DNA from: Aphanothece cf. minutissima CCALA 015
GTDB taxonomy: Bacteria; Cyanobacteriota; Cyanobacteriia; PCC-6307; Cyanobiaceae
Length of the DNA: 64,000 nucleotides
Assembly: GCA_003003925.1 (NCBI GenBank)
Contig: PVWP01000007.1
Location: 124,001 to 188,000, forward strand
Direction: 5' to 3'
In this document: piece by piece, positions 43,017 to 51,998 of the stretch
How positions within the stretch are numbered: position 1 is the first letter of the stretch
Layout of the letters: each line of letters begins with the position of its first letter
Notes under the pieces: generated by a model
Seen by the model: the letters and a program-made list of their open reading frames with translations, nothing else
Databases searched by the model: none
Told to the model about the DNA's origin: nothing
Translations under genes and position numbers: made by a program

Positions 43017-43952
43017 ATGGCCCTGGTCCAAGCCCCGTCCCTTGGCATCGAGCGTTTCGCCGATGACCGCAACAAGGAGAACTGGTCAAAAGCCTCCCAG
43101 CAGGATCGTGACGCCATCATCCGCCTGGTGTATCAGCAGGTGCTGGGCCAGCAGTATGTGATGCAGAGCGAGCGCCTCACCGGTGCCGAATCCCTGTTCC
43201 GCAACGGTTATCTCACCGTGCAGGAATTCGTGCGCACCCTCGCCAGGAGCGGTCTGTATCGCTCCCGCTTCTTCGAGAACTGCAATCCCTACCGCTTCAT
43301 CGAACTCAACCACAAGCATCTCCTCGGCCGGGCTCCCCACAACAAGGCGGAGATGCTGCACCACTTCACGATCCTGCAGGAGCAGGGCTACGACGCCGAG
43401 ATCGATTCCTATATCGACAGCCCCGAGTACCAGGAGCGCTTCGGCTCCGACGTGGTGCCCTATCTGCACGGCTGGGACTACTCCGCCGGCCACCAGGGGC
43501 AGCAGTTCTCCTGGCTGATGCAGCTGGCCGGCGGGGCGGCGGCGTCGGTGAAGGGAGACAGCGCCGGCACCCGCTTCAAGCTGGGCCGGGCCCTGCACCA
43601 GGACCGGGCCGTGACGGTGACGGTCCTGCGTCCCCGCTTCAGCGGTGAATCCTTCTTCCAGGCCAACCTGGCCCAGGGCGGAGCCAGCGTCGATGGTCCG
43701 ATCTCCCGCAGCGGCCAGAGCACCGATCCCGCCCGCGGCCACCGCGAGGAGGCCCTGGTGGTGTCGGCCGGGGTGCGTGGCACCAGCTCCCCCAGCGGCC
43801 GGGTGGCCACCATCACCGCCACCGGGCTGGTGAACAACGCCGTGGTGCGCAGCGGTGCCTATGTGATGCGGGTGCCCTACAGCCGCATGAACGAGGCCCT
43901 GCAGCGGGTGCAGCGTCTCGGCGGCCGGGTGGTGCGCGTCAGCGTCAACTGA
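43017..43952 (+). CDS. Phycobilisome rod linker polypeptide (CpcC/CpeC-like)
   Basis: 311 residues. Residues about 20-180 form the PBS linker domain: IIRLVYQQVLGQQYVMQSERL, YLTVQEFVRTLARSGLYRSRFFENCNPYRFIELNHKHLLGRAPHN and YDAEIDSYIDSPEYQERFGSDVVPYLHGW. The last 60 residues form a CpcD-like domain (ITATGLVNNAVVRSGAYVMRVPYSRMNEALQRVQRLGGRVVRV). It joins stacked phycobiliprotein hexamers in antenna rods. No phycobiliprotein genes are adjacent, so the linked pigment (phycocyanin or phycoerythrin) cannot be told. Confidence 0.9.
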   Translation: MALVQAPSLGIERFADDRNKENWSKASQQDRDAIIRLVYQQVLGQQYVMQSERLTGAESLFRNGYLTVQEFVRTLARSGLYRSRFFENCNPYRFIELNHKHLLGRAPHNKAEMLHHFTILQEQGYDAEIDSYIDSPEYQERFGSDVVPYLHGWDYSAGHQGQQFSWLMQLAGGAAASVKGDSAGTRFKLGRALHQDRAVTVTVLRPRFSGESFFQANLAQGGASVDGPISRSGQSTDPARGHREEALVVSAGVRGTSSPSGRVATITATGLVNNAVVRSGAYVMRVPYSRMNEALQRVQRLGGRVVRVSVN

Positions 43953-43960
43953 GGTCCTGT

Positions 43961-43995
43961 GGCGGGGGGTCAGGGCCGCAGGTCCACCCCCCGCC
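43961..43995. repeat. Inverted repeat at convergent gene ends
   Basis: GGCGGGGGGT (43961-43970) and ACCCCCCGCC (43986-43995) are perfect 10-bp complements around a 15-base loop. It lies between the convergent linker and CrtD-like genes, partly inside the latter's 3' end. No T-run, so it may be only a barrier hairpin or transcript stabiliser. Confidence 0.35.
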
Positions 43996-45529
43996 CGGCC
44001 AGCAGCTGGCGGCAGGCCATCAGGGCCGAGAGGCTCACCCCGGCCGTGCCCTCGCCCGGGTGGATGGCATCGCCGCACAGCCACAGCCCCGTCAGGGGGG
44101 TGCGGCTGGCCAGGCCGAAGGGCCCGAAGCGGCTGGGGTGCTGGCCCAGGCCGCCCACATAGCCCCAGGGCCTGCCGGTCCAGCCGGCAAAGCCCCGGGG
44201 GGTGGCCAGCTCCCCGTGCAGCCAGTCGGCGGGCCCCACCCCCAGCAGCCGCTCCAGGCCCCCCTGGATGGCGGCCATCGCCTGCTGCTTCTGCGCCTGA
44301 TAGGCGGCCTCGTCCCCGCCGAACCAGGGGCGGGCCGGGGTGAACACGCTGGCGATCACCGTGGCGCGCCCGGCGGGCGCCCGACCGTCCCCCTCCTGGC
44401 TGACCGACACGAACAGGGAGCCGGGGTCAGGGGCCTCCAGCTGCAGGTGGCTGGGGCACCCCGGCGGCAGCCGGTCCCGCTCGACGGCTCCGTAGAACAC
44501 CAGGGCACCGCTGGGTTCGCTCAGGGCCTCGAGCCGCCGCCGGTAGCCGGCGGGGAGCGCATCCCCGAGCAGGGCCGGCAGGGTCTGGGGAGGCAGGCTG
44601 ACGACCACCTCGGGGGCGCTGAGGTGGAACGCCTCCCCCGCTGGGTTTCTGGCGCCGGGTGGGCCACCGCCACGCTGGCCCGCGATCCGCCACTCGCCCC
44701 CGGGCCGCTCCGGCGGCTGCAGCCGCTCCACCCGGTGCCGCCGTCGCAGCCGCCCGCCGTGCCGGGCGAGGGCGCCCTCCAGGGCTTCGCTGAGCGCCTG
44801 CATCGACCCCTCCAGGTGCCAGAGCCCGAGCGGTTCCTGCACCATCGCCAGCACCGTGGCCCCGTAAAGGGCGGCGGTGCGATCCGCCGGTTCCTGGGAA
44901 TAGAGCCGCAGCTGCAGATCCAGGAAGTGCCGCAGCCGCCGGTCGCCGCCGCAGCCGGTCAGCCGCAGCAGGTCGGCGATGGTGGCGGTGGTGAGCAGGC
45001 CGCTGGCCAGAGTTCCCGCCCCCAGGGCGCCCAGCAGCTGGCCCAGATCCCACCAGGAGCGCGGCGGCAGCACCGGATCCCGCGAGGCGAAGGCCCAGTT
45101 GGCCCGGTGCAGGGCGTCGCAGAGGTCCCAGAACCGTTCGCTGCCCGGGAACTGTCGCAACCGCTCCTGCCGCCAGCGCTGCGGGTCGCGCCAGATCGAC
45201 ACCGGCTCGCGGCCGTCGGCCAGATCCACCACGCAGCCGGGGTCCAGGGGCACGGCCGCCGGTGGTGCCACCCCCAGATGACGGAACAGGCGGGCATGGA
45301 TGCCGGCGGGGGTGCCATCCCCCTGCTCCAGCCCCGCCACCTGGGTGGCCCCCACGTCGAACACGTAGGGACCACGCCGGAAGGTGCCGGCGCAGCCACC
45401 GCTCTGGTGATGGGCTTCGAGCAACTCCACCTGCAGGCCCTGCTTCGCCAGAAGGGCCGCCGCCGTCAGGCCGGCGATGCCGGCGCCCACCACCACCGCG
45501 TCCGTCTGGCCACTTCCGCTGGGATTCAA
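43970..45529 (-). CDS. FAD-dependent carotenoid desaturase (CrtD-like)
   Basis: 519 residues of the phytoene-dehydrogenase/amine-oxidase fold: dinucleotide-binding VVVGAGIAGLTAAALLAKQGLQVELLEAH at the N-terminus, GGCAGTFRRGPYVFDVGATQVAG, and a C-terminal FAD-contact segment LWLCGDAIHPGEGTAGVSLSALMA. Length and motifs match cyanobacterial C-3',4' desaturase CrtD, needed for myxoxanthophyll, but related CrtO/CrtH isomerases share this fold. Confidence 0.75.
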   Translation of the reverse strand: MNPSGSGQTDAVVVGAGIAGLTAAALLAKQGLQVELLEAHHQSGGCAGTFRRGPYVFDVGATQVAGLEQGDGTPAGIHARLFRHLGVAPPAAVPLDPGCVVDLADGREPVSIWRDPQRWRQERLRQFPGSERFWDLCDALHRANWAFASRDPVLPPRSWWDLGQLLGALGAGTLASGLLTTATIADLLRLTGCGGDRRLRHFLDLQLRLYSQEPADRTAALYGATVLAMVQEPLGLWHLEGSMQALSEALEGALARHGGRLRRRHRVERLQPPERPGGEWRIAGQRGGGPPGARNPAGEAFHLSAPEVVVSLPPQTLPALLGDALPAGYRRRLEALSEPSGALVFYGAVERDRLPPGCPSHLQLEAPDPGSLFVSVSQEGDGRAPAGRATVIASVFTPARPWFGGDEAAYQAQKQQAMAAIQGGLERLLGVGPADWLHGELATPRGFAGWTGRPWGYVGGLGQHPSRFGPFGLASRTPLTGLWLCGDAIHPGEGTAGVSLSALMACRQLLAGRGVDLRP

Positions 45530-46019
45530 CGCTGCACGTCTGCATCAGCCTGATGTTGGCAGTCCGTTGATCGAAGCTGTGGGTGAGGACTATGAACGGA
45601 ATCCGCATACGCTGGGGAAGACGGAGGAGGGAGGCGGCAGACACTCGTGGGACTGGAGGATCTTGATGCACTTCAGATGCGCGAGCGCAGCACATGCGTG
45701 GCGCTTCTGTGGTGGCATCCTGATTGTCATGCATCATCCAGTAATTGGTGTCGATCAGGCATCGCTCAGCGTCCCGGCCAAGGAGGTCTCAGATGTGGGC
45801 AATGTGTATGTTGCTTCACTGAAAAACCACCGCACCACGGTCGGTTTGGAGGTTCTGCAGGCCTTAGCTCTGCTTGCCGCTATGCATGGTGATAAGCAGA
45901 AATGCAGCGTCTTCGCAGCTCTTCTGCAATGCTGAGAGTGATTGGCAAGAGTCGTGATAACGTGTGGCTTGGCTATAGACTTTTGAAGTTAATTGCCTAC
46001 AACGCCCGCCAAAACTGCC
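45530..46019. other. AT-richer intergenic region, no gene supported
   Basis: About 490 bp between the CrtD-like gene and the PEP-CTERM-like gene, visibly less GC-rich than the rest. Several short frames cross it (for example rightward MHHPVIGVDQASLSVPAKEV), but none shows a family motif or ribosome binding site. It probably carries the promoter of the next gene and possibly remnant sequence. Confidence 0.4.
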
Positions 46020-46706
46020 ATGACTCCTAACCTTCCGAAGATGCGCAGCCAAAATGCATCCAGGCGCCACATAGGCTCTGCCGTGGTATGCCTTGGAGCA
46101 GTCTTTACGGTTCTTGGCCTCGCCGAGTCGGCCCGTGCCGCCTCATTCACAACCTGCCAAGCCCTGGCTGATCTGACAGTAGGCAACACAAAGATCTCGA
46201 ATCTCAGTTGCGCAGGCGATATCGCTAACAGCCCAGATGTGTTGATCTCATTTGCTGATCTCACCAACGATGTTGAGTATAGCTTGATTGGCAATGCTCT
46301 CTCTGGCTCGCTGGCGGGAAGTATTGGCTACAACATTGAGATCATCCTTGGTCAAAACGTTTTCAAAAGTGTGCAGCTGACAGCTGATGGCACAACTGAT
46401 TCTGTGTACAGTGCCGTCAAAGACATTTCATGGTCAGGAGGGGTCGCTCAGCTTGTCACCACCCAAACTGGTCTTGAGCCGGTCTTTAACTTCCCTGTCC
46501 TCAATGTCAAGAAACTGACCATTCTTGATTCCTGGAAGGCCACTCAGGGCGAAGTGCAAGTTGTCAAAAACAATTTCGTTCAAGTCCCTGGCGAAGCTCC
46601 TCCTGACTCCGTACCGGGTCCTGTCCCCATCCTCGGAGCTGCTGCTGCCTTTGCATTCAGTCGCAAGTTGAGAGCGCGGATTCAGAAGCCAGTCCCCATG
46701 TCCTGA
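46020..46706 (+). CDS. Exported protein with PEP-CTERM-like C-terminal sorting signal
   Basis: 228 residues from ATG 46020: signal peptide with basic start (RRHIGS) and hydrophobic core to LAESARA, then a mature domain rich in Thr, Ser and Asn (FTTCQALADLTVGNTKISNLSCAGDI). The end is VPGPVPILGAAAAFAFSRKLRARIQK: a P-rich motif, short hydrophobic segment, and basic tail, the pattern of the cyanobacterial PEP-CTERM variant that an exosortase processes. Base composition is clearly more AT-rich than most of the window. A terminator follows. No exosortase gene in the window. Confidence 0.78.
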   Translation: MTPNLPKMRSQNASRRHIGSAVVCLGAVFTVLGLAESARAASFTTCQALADLTVGNTKISNLSCAGDIANSPDVLISFADLTNDVEYSLIGNALSGSLAGSIGYNIEIILGQNVFKSVQLTADGTTDSVYSAVKDISWSGGVAQLVTTQTGLEPVFNFPVLNVKKLTILDSWKATQGEVQVVKNNFVQVPGEAPPDSVPGPVPILGAAAAFAFSRKLRARIQKPVPMS

Positions 46707-46730
46707 ATCCGGCTCTCTCCAAGGCGTGTG

Positions 46731-46759
46731 ATCCCTGCCGGTCTGGCGGGGATTTTTTT
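46731..46759 (+). terminator. Rho-independent terminator
   Basis: ATCCCTGCC and GGCGGGGAT pair (one G-T type mismatch) around a 5-base loop, followed by TTTTTTT. It is 25 bp past the stop of the PEP-CTERM-like gene. Confidence 0.85.
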
Positions 46760-47122
46760 ATGCGCTTCAGGGAGCGATCTGCCTCCTTTGTCCTTTTCCT
46801 TGCATCAGCCCACCGCACCTATTTCCTTCATCAGCCTTGCCTCCTGTTTGCAGCCGGACCGCACCCGGCAGCGCGTCTCCCTGCTGGCCCAGGCCTGCGG
46901 CAGGAAGATCAGATGGTCGGCTTCTGCCTCGTCATGCTGCACGGAGTCCTATGCCTGATGGAGCAGCCAGAGATCTGAAGACAGCCGGTGCAATTGAACT
47001 TGGCTTGTCCCCAAAGGGGCAAGGGGGGCGAAGTTGATCCAGCACTTTCCCAATGACTCTGTTGTTGGAGGATGAACTCTGAAGCCAAGGGCAGGAATGG
47101 TGGGTCGGGCCTTCGTCGATGA
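46760..47122. other. Intergenic region, nothing recognised
   Basis: About 360 bp after the terminator and before the stop of the leftward HpsJ-type gene. Only short frames without resemblance to families. No RNA gene or promoter could be assigned. Confidence 0.35.
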
Positions 47123-47956
47123 TCATGGAATCATTTTATCATCTTCTATCCACCCGTCGGGAACCACCGCACTCATATCTTTTGGCCTGAACCTGTCAGC
47201 CATTCCACGGCTGATGAACGGTCTGTTCATCATCTGTGTCAGCAGTGTGGGTTGACCGGGTGAAGGCCTGCCAAGGGCCGCAAAACCCACAAAGAGGATT
47301 AGCATTCTCAGAATATTCCCAAAAAGTAACCCCAGAGATCGTTGCCAGAGAGTAGACATTTTTTGGTCAAAGTCGTATTGGGCTTTCTTGTTTCTTGAAT
47401 CCATGGCTTCCACAAGCCGACCTTTCACAGTGTCCAGTGGTAAGGGCAGTGGATCCGGCAGTGGCGCTTTGTCGCCGGGGATTTCTTGGTAGGCCCGTCG
47501 CAGCTGAAGATCTGTGGTGGAGGCCTGAATCGCCTCCAATGCACGCCTGGCCTGGGTGAGCTGTTGAGTTGCGATCTGCTGTTGTTCGTGCAGCAGTTTC
47601 ACGCCTGCATAAAGCTGTACCGGTATGAGGAGTAGATAGCCGATGGCGACCCATGTGGCCAACCGTCGGATTGCTGCGGACCGCTTGGCAAGGGCCGTTG
47701 ACCTGTGATCAATTTCGGAGGCCGCAGCGATCAACAGCACACCAATCAGTGGCGTTGCGCTGCGCCCCACCAGGAAGCCGCTCATCTGATCCAGCCAAGC
47801 AGGCTTGAGAAGGGCAACAGGCCAGGCCTGAAAGGCAAGATCGACAAGAAAATAGGACGATAGGGCAACTCCAGTCCAATGGACCACGAGAGCGAACTCG
47901 TGACTTCTCCATTCGCTGCGACTCATGGAATCCCGGGATATACGAGTTTGAGACAT
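47123..47956 (-). CDS. HpsJ-family membrane protein
   Basis: 277 residues from ATG 47956, which has a GAGGAT ribosome-binding sequence (47970 region). Four membrane segments are visible: WTGVALSSYFLVDLAFQAW, ATPLIGVLLIAAAS, ATWVAIGYLLLIPVQLYAG and GLLFGNILRMLILFVGFAALG. Between the third and fourth is a coiled-coil stretch (HEQQQIATQQLTQARRALEAIQAS) and the LRRAYQEIPGDKAPLPDPL segment that recalls HpsJ, a cyanobacterial polysaccharide-related protein. The GC content is low for this genome. Confidence 0.65.
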   Translation of the reverse strand: MSQTRISRDSMSRSEWRSHEFALVVHWTGVALSSYFLVDLAFQAWPVALLKPAWLDQMSGFLVGRSATPLIGVLLIAAASEIDHRSTALAKRSAAIRRLATWVAIGYLLLIPVQLYAGVKLLHEQQQIATQQLTQARRALEAIQASTTDLQLRRAYQEIPGDKAPLPDPLPLPLDTVKGRLVEAMDSRNKKAQYDFDQKMSTLWQRSLGLLFGNILRMLILFVGFAALGRPSPGQPTLLTQMMNRPFISRGMADRFRPKDMSAVVPDGWIEDDKMIP

Positions 47957-48121
47957 CGTTTGGTATCCTCGCAATCAACTCTTCCCATTATGTTCGGTAT
48001 GCCTGATCTTGAGGGCGGATGGCCTTCATGGCCCGATAATATTCACTGACTTGAATATGCAGCAGATGCGCTGCATCGAAAGTGTTCTCCACCAGCATGA
48101 TGGCCTCTTTCCCAGCCCTTC

Positions 48122-49063
48122 ATGGCCCACCCCGCCACCCTGATCCCCTGGCTGGCCGAGCAGCTCGGTGTCGAGCCGGTCGGCTGGACACCGGTGGGTG
48201 GTGGCTGCATCCACAACGCCTGGCGACTGGATCTGGCTGATGGCCGCCGGCTGTTCGCCAAAACCAATGCCGCCTCCTCCTTGCCCCTTCTGGAGGCGGA
48301 AGCCGATGGCCTGCGGGCCCTCGCGGCGGCGGCGGGTGACGAGGGCCCACGGGTGCCCGTCCCCCTGGCCTGCGGGATGTCGGGACCTTCGACTGTCCTG
48401 GTGCTCCCCTGGCTCGACCTGGCGCGCGGCCGTTCTGCGGCTCATGAGCCGCAGTGGCGCCGCCTGGGGGCAGCGCTGGCTGCGCTGCACCGCCGCAGCC
48501 TGACCCGCCGCTGCGTGGCGGAGGATCGGGTCGGGGCCGCCTTCGGCTGGCCCCGGGACAACGTGATCGGCTCCTTCCCGCAACGCAACGGCTGGGAGGC
48601 GGACTGGGGCCGTTTCTTCGTGCAACGACGGCTGGCTCCCCAGTTGGAGCACCTGGCCCGCAGCGGCCAGCCGCTGCGGCAGGCCTCCGTGCTGCTGGAG
48701 CGCGCCGGACAGTGGCTGGCGGACCACCACCCCGATCCCTGCCTGGTGCACGGGGATCTCTGGAGCGGCAATGCGGCCATCAGCGGCGATGGCCAGGGCG
48801 TGATCTTCGATCCGGCGGTGCACCGGGCCGACCGGGAAGTGGACCTGGCCATGGCGCGCCTGTTCGGAGGCTTTCCCGAGGCCTTCTTTGAGGGGTACCA
48901 GCACACCTGGCCCCTGCCTTCAGGGCACCGTGCGCGGCGCGACCTCTACAACCTGTATCACCTGCTCAACCATGCCAACCTGTTCGGTGGCAGCTACGTG
49001 GGCCAGAGCGCGGCCTGCCTCGATGCCCTGGTGGAGCGCGGCGAGAGGGCGGACGGGGCGTGA
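48122..49063 (+). CDS. Fructosamine kinase-family protein
   Basis: 313 residues with an aminoglycoside-phosphotransferase/fructosamine-3-kinase fold: VGGGCIHNAWRLDLADGRRLFAKTN (ATP Lys), LPWLDLARG (hinge), catalytic loop LVHGDLWSGNAAI and IFDPAVHRADREVDLAMARLFGGFP (metal Asp). The family removes glycation adducts by phosphorylating ketosamine. No partner gene is close. Confidence 0.88.
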   Translation: MAHPATLIPWLAEQLGVEPVGWTPVGGGCIHNAWRLDLADGRRLFAKTNAASSLPLLEAEADGLRALAAAAGDEGPRVPVPLACGMSGPSTVLVLPWLDLARGRSAAHEPQWRRLGAALAALHRRSLTRRCVAEDRVGAAFGWPRDNVIGSFPQRNGWEADWGRFFVQRRLAPQLEHLARSGQPLRQASVLLERAGQWLADHHPDPCLVHGDLWSGNAAISGDGQGVIFDPAVHRADREVDLAMARLFGGFPEAFFEGYQHTWPLPSGHRARRDLYNLYHLLNHANLFGGSYVGQSAACLDALVERGERADGA

Positions 49064-49103
49064 AACGGGTTCACGCCCCCCCCTGATGCGGACGGAGCGG
49101 CGC

Positions 49104-49478
49104 TCAGCTCAGATATTCCTTGCGCAGGGTCTGGATCTTCGCCATCACCGCCGAGCGCTTTTCGCCGGTGGTGAGGTTGTTCCAGCTCCAGTTGCCGACC
49201 ACCACCAGGCCGAGCAGCTCCAGCAGCCCGGGGACGATGGGCAGCAGGTTGATGGTGTCGAGCACGCCCTTGATCAGGATCTGGGCCACGATCACGGCCA
49301 GCAGTACGCCGGAGGCCTTGCCGATCCGACCGACCTGGCTCCAGTCGACCTTGTCGAGGGTTTCGTTGATCTTGCCGATCACGTCGCTGTAGCGCTCGCT
49401 GAAATCCGCCTCTGCGGCGGAGCTGCTGGTGGTGTCGTCCTGCATGGTCTCCTTCACCTCGGTCGTGCTGTCGATCAT
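49104..49478 (-). CDS. CAAD-domain (CurT/CURT1-like) thylakoid protein
   Basis: 124 residues from ATG 49478. After an acidic Ser/Thr-rich N-terminus (TTSSSAAEADF) come an amphipathic helix (YSDVIGKINETLDKVDW), two membrane helices (ASGVLLAVIVAQILIKGVLDTINLLPIVPGLLELLGLVVVGNWSW) and a C-terminal amphipathic helix (VMAKIQTLRKEYL). This is the CAAD domain, found on cyanobacterial aminoacyl-tRNA synthetases and, alone, as CurT that bends thylakoid membranes. Standalone form here. Confidence 0.85.
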   Translation of the reverse strand: MIDSTTEVKETMQDDTTSSSAAEADFSERYSDVIGKINETLDKVDWSQVGRIGKASGVLLAVIVAQILIKGVLDTINLLPIVPGLLELLGLVVVGNWSWNNLTTGEKRSAVMAKIQTLRKEYLS

Positions 49479-49521
49479 GGAAGGAGCGGTCTCCTGACGG
49501 AATGACGCATAACGTACCGGT

Positions 49522-50025
49522 GTGGACCCACCGACGCCAGAGGAGCTGTGCCTCGGTCGGCAGGCGCTGACGGTGCTGGAGGCCGTCCTGCTGGCCGCCG
49601 CACCCGAAGAGGGCTGTGCCCTGCTGCTGGGTCGCCGCGACCCCTGGCGGATCGACCACGTCTGGCCCTGTCTCAATGCCTGGGAGCCGCCGCCGGAGCG
49701 TCGTCGCCGTTTCGCCCTTGACCCCCGCGAGCAGCTGCAGGCGCAGAAGTGGGCCCGGGCCCGGGGCCTGACGGTCCTGGGCTCGGCCCACAGCCACCCG
49801 CGCTCGGCGCCGCTGCCCTCGGCCCTGGACCGCTCGCTCGCCTTTGCCCCCACGCTGATGCTGATCCTGGGGCAGGCCGATGGCCCCGCCGCGGCGCCGG
49901 CCGACGGGGACACCCAGTGGTCCCTGGCCTGCTGGTGGCTGCCGGAGCACGGCCCTCCCCGGCCGCTGGCGTGGAGAATGGACGATTCGAGCGACGTGGG
50001 CCTTCGCTGCCATGCTTCCTCCTGA
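49522..50025 (+). CDS. Mov34/MPN (JAMM) metalloprotease-like protein
   Basis: 167 residues. The JAMM zinc site is complete: Glu near EEGCALLLG and SAHSHPRSAPLPSALDRSLA (HxHPx7SxxD). In bacteria such proteins cut the C-terminus of ubiquitin-like sulfur carriers (ThiS/MoaD-type). It overlaps moeB, the E1-like activating enzyme, by 14 bp, supporting a shared role in sulfur-carrier processing. Confidence 0.85.
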   Translation: MDPPTPEELCLGRQALTVLEAVLLAAAPEEGCALLLGRRDPWRIDHVWPCLNAWEPPPERRRRFALDPREQLQAQKWARARGLTVLGSAHSHPRSAPLPSALDRSLAFAPTLMLILGQADGPAAAPADGDTQWSLACWWLPEHGPPRPLAWRMDDSSDVGLRCHASS

Positions 50026-51181
50026 CACCAGCGCCGTCCAGCTGAGCCCCGATGAGGTGGTGCGCTTCTCGCGCCACCTGATCCTGCCGGAGATCGGCAT
50101 GGAGGGGCAGAAGCGGCTCAAGGCGGCCTCGGTGCTGTGCGTCGGCACCGGCGGCCTCGGCTCCCCCCTTCTCCTTTACCTGGCCGCCGCTGGCGTCGGC
50201 CGCCTGGGCATCGTCGATTTTGACGTGGTGGACCACAGCAACCTGCAGCGCCAGGTGATCCACGGCACCAGCTGGGTGGGCAAGCCCAAGATCGAATCCG
50301 CCAAGGCCCGGATCCACGAGATCAATCCCCACTGCCAGGTGGATCTCTACGAAACGGCCCTCAGCAGTGAGAACGCCCTGGAGATCATCGCCGGCTACGA
50401 CATCGTCTGCGACGGCACCGACAACTTCCCCACCCGCTACCTGGTCAACGACGCCTGCGTGCTGCTGGGCAAGCCCAACGTCTACGGATCGATCTTCCGC
50501 TTCGAGGGCCAGGCCACGGTGTTCAACTTCGAGGGTGGGCCCAACTACCGCGACCTCTTCCCCGAGCCGCCGCCGCCGGGCATGGTGCCCTCCTGCGCCG
50601 AAGGCGGTGTGGTGGGGGTGCTTCCCGGGATCATCGGCGTGATCCAGGCCACCGAGGCGGTGAAGCTCATCACCGGCATCGGCACCAGCCTCAGTGGCCG
50701 CCTGCTGCTCTTTGATGCCCTCAAGATGAGCTTCCGGGAGCTGAAGCTGCGCCCCAACCCGGAGCGTCCCGTGATCGACAGGCTGATCGATTACCAGGAG
50801 TTCTGCGGCGTCGGTGGCTCGGCCCCCGGCCAGGAGGAGGCGGGCAGCGTGGCCACGATCACCGTCACCGAACTCAAGGCCCTGCTCGACGGTCCCCGGG
50901 ACGAGCTGCTCCTGCTGGATGTGCGCAATCCGCCGGAGGCCGAGATCGCCGTGATCCCCGGCGCCGTGCTGGTGCCCCTCGATCGCATCGAGAGCGGCGA
51001 GGCGATCGAGGAGGTGCGGCGCCTCGCCAGCGGCAAGCGGCTGTACGTCCACTGCAAGCTGGGGGGACGGTCCGCCAAGGCCCTGATCGCCCTGGCCCGC
51101 CACGGCATCGAGGGGGTCAACGTGCAGGGCGGCATCGACGCCTGGAGCCAGGAGGTGGATCCTGACGTTCCGCGCTACTGA
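50012..51181 (+). CDS. moeB: Molybdopterin-synthase adenylyltransferase MoeB with rhodanese domain
   Basis: 389 residues from ATG 50012. The E1-like domain (about 15-260): FSRHLILPEIGMEGQKRL, VGTGGLGSPLLLYLAAAGVG, FDVVDHSNLQRQV, DNFPTRYLVNDAC and VPSCAEGGVVGVLPGIIG. A C-terminal rhodanese domain (about 285-385) has the catalytic Cys in VHCKLGGRSAKAL. It adenylates and sulfurates MoaD/ThiS-type carriers for molybdopterin or thiamin synthesis. Overlaps the JAMM gene. Confidence 0.93.
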   Translation: MLPPDTSAVQLSPDEVVRFSRHLILPEIGMEGQKRLKAASVLCVGTGGLGSPLLLYLAAAGVGRLGIVDFDVVDHSNLQRQVIHGTSWVGKPKIESAKARIHEINPHCQVDLYETALSSENALEIIAGYDIVCDGTDNFPTRYLVNDACVLLGKPNVYGSIFRFEGQATVFNFEGGPNYRDLFPEPPPPGMVPSCAEGGVVGVLPGIIGVIQATEAVKLITGIGTSLSGRLLLFDALKMSFRELKLRPNPERPVIDRLIDYQEFCGVGGSAPGQEEAGSVATITVTELKALLDGPRDELLLLDVRNPPEAEIAVIPGAVLVPLDRIESGEAIEEVRRLASGKRLYVHCKLGGRSAKALIALARHGIEGVNVQGGIDAWSQEVDPDVPRY

Positions 51182-51299
51182 CCCCTCCTCCCCCGCCAGG
51201 CAGCGGTGGCTGGAGCGCCGCCGCCAGGAAGCCCGCCGCCTGATCGCCCTTGAGAAGCGCTTCCTGCCGCTTCTGCTGACGGCCCTGCTGCCCATCCTG

Positions 51300-51974
51300 G
51301 TGATGCCGCTGACGGCCACGCGGGGCTGGCCGGCCAATGTGCTCCTGGCCCTGGTCTTCAACCTGCTGATCCTGCAGTCGATCCAGACCCTGCCGGTGAT
51401 CGCCGGGGTGACCTACGCCCGCCTGCGCCAGGAGATCTTCCGGGGGATCGGGCTGGTGGGGGGCCTGGGGCTCTGGGTGCCGGTGGCCATGGGGACCTGG
51501 CCCGGCGGCCTGTTCCGCGCCGTGGAGATGGTGCTGCTGAGCCTCTTCTTCCTGGCCACCTCCCTGCGGCTGGTGCGCCTGCTGGCCCGGGTGCCGCGGG
51601 TCAACGGGCTGGTGATGGCCGGGGCCGCGGCGGGCTATCTGCACCTGGGGCTCACCGGCGGCGTGCTGGCCACGGCCACCCAGGTGCTCGTCCCCGGCAG
51701 CTTCAGCCTCGGGGCGGCCGCCAGCCACCAGCTGCTGCTCGACCGGCTCACCTACTTCAGCTTCGTCACCATCGCCGGCGTCGGCTACGGCGATGTGCTG
51801 CCGTCCAATGCGGTGGGGGAGCGCTTCGTGATCCTCCTCAGCGTCGCCAGCACCCTCTACGTGGCCCTGCTGGTGGGCCTGCTGCTGGGGCGGTTCATCG
51901 CCTCGGAGGAAGTGGTGATGCTCGAGGAGGATCAGCTGGAGCTCGAGCGGGCCGATGGACCCGGGAACCCCTGA
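51300..51974 (+). CDS. Ion channel with K+-type pore (Ion_trans_2)
   Basis: 224 residues from the GTG at 51300. Membrane helices fill most of the protein; the pore reads FVTIAGVGYGDVLPSNAVGE, a variant of the TVGYGD selectivity filter, followed by the inner helix. The frame is open upstream to at least 51160 with plausible sequence (WLERRRQEARRLIALEKRFLPLLLTALLPIL), but lacks ATG, GTG or TTG there, so a first helix may be lost in the start chosen. Potassium or cation conduction is inferred. Confidence 0.8.
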   Translation: MMPLTATRGWPANVLLALVFNLLILQSIQTLPVIAGVTYARLRQEIFRGIGLVGGLGLWVPVAMGTWPGGLFRAVEMVLLSLFFLATSLRLVRLLARVPRVNGLVMAGAAAGYLHLGLTGGVLATATQVLVPGSFSLGAAASHQLLLDRLTYFSFVTIAGVGYGDVLPSNAVGERFVILLSVASTLYVALLVGLLLGRFIASEEVVMLEEDQLELERADGPGNP

Positions 51975-51998
51975 ACGGCAGTCCCCTGACCGCCAGTA

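Noticed and set aside
45666..45935. Possible 89-codon gene in the AT-rich gap
   Set aside because: No ribosome binding site, no family resemblance, and the opposite strand is equally open in parts.
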